From: Niastella sp.
GTDB lineage: Bacteria > Bacteroidota > Bacteroidia > Chitinophagales > Chitinophagaceae
Direction of reading: 5' to 3'
Length of the DNA stretch: 9,027 nucleotides
Assembly: GCA_021154515.1 (NCBI GenBank)
Contig: JAJKIL010000459.1
Span: 1 to 9,027 of the forward strand
Part shown: in pieces, positions 7,088 to 9,027 of the stretch
How the letters are laid out: each line of letters opens with the position of its first letter
Numbering within the stretch: the first letter of the stretch is position 1
Made by a program: the position numbers and the translations under genes
Notes under the pieces: generated by a model
What the model was told of the DNA's origin: nothing
Seen by the model: only the letters and a program-made list of their open reading frames with translations
Database searches by the model: none

Positions 7088-7143
7088 TATAGTTCTTTAT
7101 TTTTTATGTTCCTGAAATGGATCATGTCGCCGTGCGCCTGCAG
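7087..7143 (-). pseudogene. 3' remnant of a DUF1080 (3-keto-glycoside hydrolase type) gene
   Basis: On the minus strand the bases just before the oxidoreductase encode LQAHGDMIHFRNIKNKEL and a TAA stop. This matches the conserved DUF1080 C-terminus (consensus of the type 'LQ.HG..v.FRNIkikeL'). The stop overlaps the ATG of the next gene as TAATG, an arrangement expected of a once intact, translationally coupled operon. The frame is closed upstream by TAG at 7165-7167, and no room remains for the roughly 200 missing codons before the next gene, so only the tail survives. The match is short but includes the most characteristic residues of the family end. Confidence 0.7.
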
Positions 7144-7153
7144 TTGCCGGCAC

Positions 7154-7189
7154 AAAAGCCAGTTCTACCCTGCGCTCCTTTTCAATGGC
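7154..7189 (-). pseudogene. Probable internal fragment of a SusD-family gene
   Basis: In a different minus-strand frame from the DUF1080 tail, twelve codons read AIEKERRVELAF, matching the SusD/RagB signature 'ERR.ELAFEG.R..DL.RW' up to the point where EG should follow. Two TGA stops lie just upstream in this frame, and the sequence after Phe no longer fits the family. This suggests a breakpoint between SusD and DUF1080 sequence at about 7144-7153. The match is short, so chance cannot be excluded, but the motif is one of the most conserved in the family. Confidence 0.45.
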
Positions 7190-7297
7190 GTAGAGCAGTG
7201 GTCATCATTCGCAAAGTCAGCTACAATATAATCTTTTAGCAGATAGGTCGGTCTGACAGAGTTTGGCGGTTGTGATGGGAAGCTGCAAAGGATTCCA
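7190..7297. other. Unassigned decayed spacer
   Basis: The minus strand has an open stretch through here that includes PTYLLKDYIVADFANDD, protein-like but not recognised and ending at the TAG at 7165-7167. There is no plausible start codon and no terminator hairpin. It is most simply read as further residue of the deletion that produced the DUF1080 and SusD scraps. Confidence 0.3.
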
Positions 7298-7990
7298 CTA
7301 ATTCTCTGTGACCCCGATCATAACGCCAAACGCACCGTTTGTTTGATTCATCCCCTTATCGGGACAGTACATTTCGGAAATGGCGCCATCAAGATACAGT
7401 GCATTTCGGCAGCCCTTTTGTTTAAAAAACATCGCAAATTCGTAGAAGCTTACTTCTTCCCTGGAAATGGCAAATAACACACTTCCATCAGGTAATACAC
7501 CTACACCACTTCTGATATTAAGATTGGACGAGTTCTTATTAAAGGCCGGATGTATTTCATTAGCGACTACAAGCATTGGCCCGGACTGGGTCGCATATTT
7601 TACTTTCCCATTATTTTTAAAATCTTCAGTTTTACAAATCTTTGCTTCATTGTTAGAAGTTAAAAAGAAAATGCCGTTTGGTTTTAAACCGAAGTTGCCA
7701 CCACCTTTTACGTTGTTCACACCCTTAACGATCTTAAAGTCTTCAATGTAAAGGCCAACGGGAGAATACTCCGGTGTAAACATTCCTGCGTTAGTAGCAA
7801 AAATGAGATTCTGTTTTTTAGATTTTAGCCATTCTTTCAGGCTTTGTATTGTATTAAATTTTTCGCTTTTCTCATTCTTATAGTAAAAGTGAATTCGATG
7901 GGGATCCTTTATAGTATAGTCAATTATCTTATCCTGTGCTAACAGTTTAATAGGAAGTAAAATCAATAGCAGGTGTACAATATGTTTCAT
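7298..7990 (-). CDS. Secreted phosphodiester glycosidase family protein (NAGPA/YigE-like)
   Basis: A 230-residue protein with a Sec signal (hydrophobic residues 5-17, likely cleavage after LLAQ at 19). The mature part shows the conserved blocks of the NAGPA-type phosphodiester glycosidase domain in order: IFATNAGMF (63-71), GLYIEDFKIVKG (79-90), GNFGLKPNGIFFL (98-110), ATQSGPMLV (133-141), NIRSGVGVLPDG (158-169) and NALYLDGAISEMY (196-208). Family members include the human enzyme that uncovers mannose-6-phosphate by removing GlcNAc, and bacterial YigE-like proteins of mostly unknown substrate. Length is close to that of the single-domain bacterial forms. It likely acts in the periplasm or outside the cell on a sugar phosphodiester. 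The gene is separated by 210 bases of decayed sequence from the oxidoreductase operon, so co-regulation with it is uncertain. Confidence 0.87.
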   Translation of the reverse strand: MKHIVHLLLILLPIKLLAQDKIIDYTIKDPHRIHFYYKNEKSEKFNTIQSLKEWLKSKKQNLIFATNAGMFTPEYSPVGLYIEDFKIVKGVNNVKGGGNFGLKPNGIFFLTSNNEAKICKTEDFKNNGKVKYATQSGPMLVVANEIHPAFNKNSSNLNIRSGVGVLPDGSVLFAISREEVSFYEFAMFFKQKGCRNALYLDGAISEMYCPDKGMNQTNGAFGVMIGVTEN

Positions 7991-8108
7991 AATTTAGGTT
8001 GATTTATAGCCTTCAAACCAATTTTCGATACAGTATTTGTTCTATATCCAAACAAACAACTTAAAAGCGGCAGGTTTGTATGCGTTTATGAATGGCCGAC
8101 ACCATTTG

Positions 8109-8510
8109 TCAATCAACCATTGTTACAGCCAGCATTTCCTGAATAGATAACACATTTTTTATATTACTCAACCCCCAGTTTTGCAATTGCTCTAAAAGGG
8201 GCAGTAAAGAAATTCCTTTGGGGGATAAGCTGTATTCTACCCGTTGCATTTTTTTATCGTAAACCCGGCGCACAATTATTGCATCGGCCTCCATTTCTTT
8301 CAAATGCTCCGATAACATTTTACGACTGACGTTTGGAATGATCCTGTATAATTCGTTGTATCGCAGTGGCTTATTCGAAAGGTAACAGAGGATACAGGGC
8401 TTCCATTTGGTGGCAAATAATTTAAGCGTGGCAATTACCGAGCATTGAGGAAGAGGAATGCTACTTGTTGATTTTTTACCCGGTAACCTTTTCGTTACTA
8501 CTTGTTTCAT
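8109..8510 (-). CDS. HxlR-family winged-helix transcriptional regulator
   Basis: A 133-residue DNA-binding protein. After a basic tail, the HxlR domain runs from about residue 20 to 118: PQCSVIATLKLFATKWKPCI corresponds to the family's 'CPv..aL.ligGKW...IL' opening with Cys23 conserved, LRYNELYRIIPNVSRKMLSE is the recognition helix region, and RRVYDKKMQRVEYSLSPKG is the wing. HxlR/MarR-like regulators often bind as dimers to palindromes and respond to redox or reactive electrophiles through the N-terminal Cys; Cys39 and Cys42 are also present here (PCILC). It is divergent from the DUF3291 gene with 46 bases between the starts, so it probably controls that gene and itself. Confidence 0.92.
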   Translation of the reverse strand: MKQVVTKRLPGKKSTSSIPLPQCSVIATLKLFATKWKPCILCYLSNKPLRYNELYRIIPNVSRKMLSEHLKEMEADAIIVRRVYDKKMQRVEYSLSPKGISLLPLLEQLQNWGLSNIKNVLSIQEMLAVTMVD

Positions 8511-8532
8511 GTGACAACGTGCTTTAATTTCG
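8501..8532 (+). promoter_or_regulatory. Possible promoter of the DUF3291 gene
   Basis: CTTG at 8501-8504 and TAATTTCG at 8525-8532, 20 bases apart, each differ by one base from the Bacteroidota -33 TTTG and -7 TAnnTTTG boxes. The -33 part lies inside the start of the divergent regulator gene, and transcription would begin shortly before the ATG at 8557. Confidence 0.3.
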
Positions 8533-8543
8533 AATAATTAAAG
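8522..8543. promoter_or_regulatory. Palindromic candidate operator for the HxlR regulator
   Basis: A perfect inverted repeat CTTTAATT-6 bases-AATTAAAG lies in the middle of the 46-base divergent gap and overlaps the proposed -7 box of the DUF3291 gene. Size and symmetry suit a dimeric winged-helix repressor. The arms are AT-rich, so some symmetry could arise by chance. Confidence 0.45.
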
Positions 8544-8556
8544 TTAACAAGTAACC

Positions 8557-9021
8557 ATGAAATATCACTTAGCCCAATTAAACATAGGAAAAATCCTTGG
8601 ACCTATCGACAGTCCCGTTATGGCTGAATTTGTTGCCAATCTCGATCCTATAAACTCGTTAGCTGAAAAAAGCCCGGGTTTTGTATGGCGATTGAAAGAT
8701 GATGGTAATAACGCCACTTCTATAAAAGTGTTTGATAACGACTTCATCATCGTAAACATGTCGGTATGGGAAAATGTAGACGCCTTATTTCAGTTTGTTT
8801 ACCAGTCGCAGCACACTGAATACGTGAAACGACGCAAAGAATGGTTTGAAAAAATGCCGGAGATGTACATGGCTTTATGGTATGTGCATGCCGGACATGT
8901 GCCTACCGTTCAGGAAGCGGTTGAAAGATTGAATTATTTAAGGAAGCACGGCGAAACGCCTCATGCTTTTTCTTTCAAAAAAAGATTTACGGTTGAAGAA
9001 GCAGTAGGGTTTATGATTTGA
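8557..9021 (+). CDS. DUF3291 domain-containing protein
   Basis: A complete 154-residue cytoplasmic protein covering the whole DUF3291 domain. Diagnostic blocks in order are YHLAQLNIGKILGPIDSP (3-20), MAEFVANLDPINSLAEKSPG (22-41), FVWRLKDDGNNATSI, NMSVWENVDALFQFVYQSQH (67-86), RRKEWFEK and LWYVHAGHVPTVQEAVERL (107-125), ending in the AFSFKKRF segment. The fold resembles dimeric alpha/beta-barrel monooxygenase-like proteins (ABM/EthD type), with conserved Trp and His residues lining a pocket, but the reaction is not established. It is divergent from an HxlR regulator, an arrangement common for genes that are switched on by small reactive molecules. No signal peptide is present. The product ends six bases before the window edge; no terminator is visible in what remains. 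Confidence 0.9.
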   Translation: MKYHLAQLNIGKILGPIDSPVMAEFVANLDPINSLAEKSPGFVWRLKDDGNNATSIKVFDNDFIIVNMSVWENVDALFQFVYQSQHTEYVKRRKEWFEKMPEMYMALWYVHAGHVPTVQEAVERLNYLRKHGETPHAFSFKKRFTVEEAVGFMI

Positions 9022-9027
9022 ACCTTG

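Noticed and set aside
7298..7990. Phosphodiester glycosidase as a member of the downstream sugar operon
   Set aside because: It is on the same strand, but 210 bases of decayed sequence intervene, so operon membership is not supported.
8091..8106. AATGG/CCATT hairpin after the HxlR gene as a terminator
   Set aside because: Only five base pairs and no T run follows on the minus strand.

Overview
The window looks like a chromosomal segment of a Bacteroidota bacterium, probably in or near the Chitinophagaceae (Niastella/Chitinophaga-like). The evidence is a TonB-dependent receptor paired with a DUF4249 lipoprotein, an outer-membrane barrel ending in Phe, Tat-exported Gfo/Idh and TIM-barrel sugar enzymes, lipoboxes ending in Cys, AT-rich gene starts without clear Shine-Dalgarno sequences, and a Bacteroidota-type ClpP. 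The taxonomic placement is inferred from protein style, not from a marker gene.

Layout. (1) 1-2223, plus strand: the 3' part of a TonB-dependent receptor, then a complete DUF4249 lipoprotein; together they form an outer-membrane uptake pair. (2) 2224-4013: a short spacer with a possible gene scrap and a hairpin terminator, then a minus-strand operon of ECF-type sigma factor, a small helical anti-sigma-like protein and a divergent ClpP protease. (3) 4054-7089, minus strand: a sugar-catabolic operon of Gfo/Idh/MocA oxidoreductase, TIM-barrel isomerase/epimerase and an unrecognised lipoprotein, closed by a probable terminator. Immediately upstream lie decayed pieces, namely the last 18 codons of a DUF1080 (3-keto-glycoside hydrolase type) gene whose stop overlaps the oxidoreductase start, and a scrap that matches the SusD ERR-ELAF motif. 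(4) 7298-7990, minus: a secreted phosphodiester glycosidase-family protein. (5) 8109-9021: a divergent pair of HxlR-family regulator (minus) and DUF3291 protein (plus), with an 8-bp-arm palindrome in the 46-base gap.

How it works together. The sigma factor, small protein and ClpP are tightly packed (20-base overlap, then at most a short gap) and could form a proteolytically switched regulatory unit; this is an inference. The oxidoreductase and TIM-barrel genes fit the known Bacteroidota route in which a sugar is oxidised to a 3-keto sugar and the glycosidic bond is then cleaved by a DUF1080-type enzyme. Here the DUF1080 gene has been reduced to a tail, so the local pathway appears to have been cut by deletion. 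No RNA genes, CRISPR array, insertion sequence or phage genes were seen.
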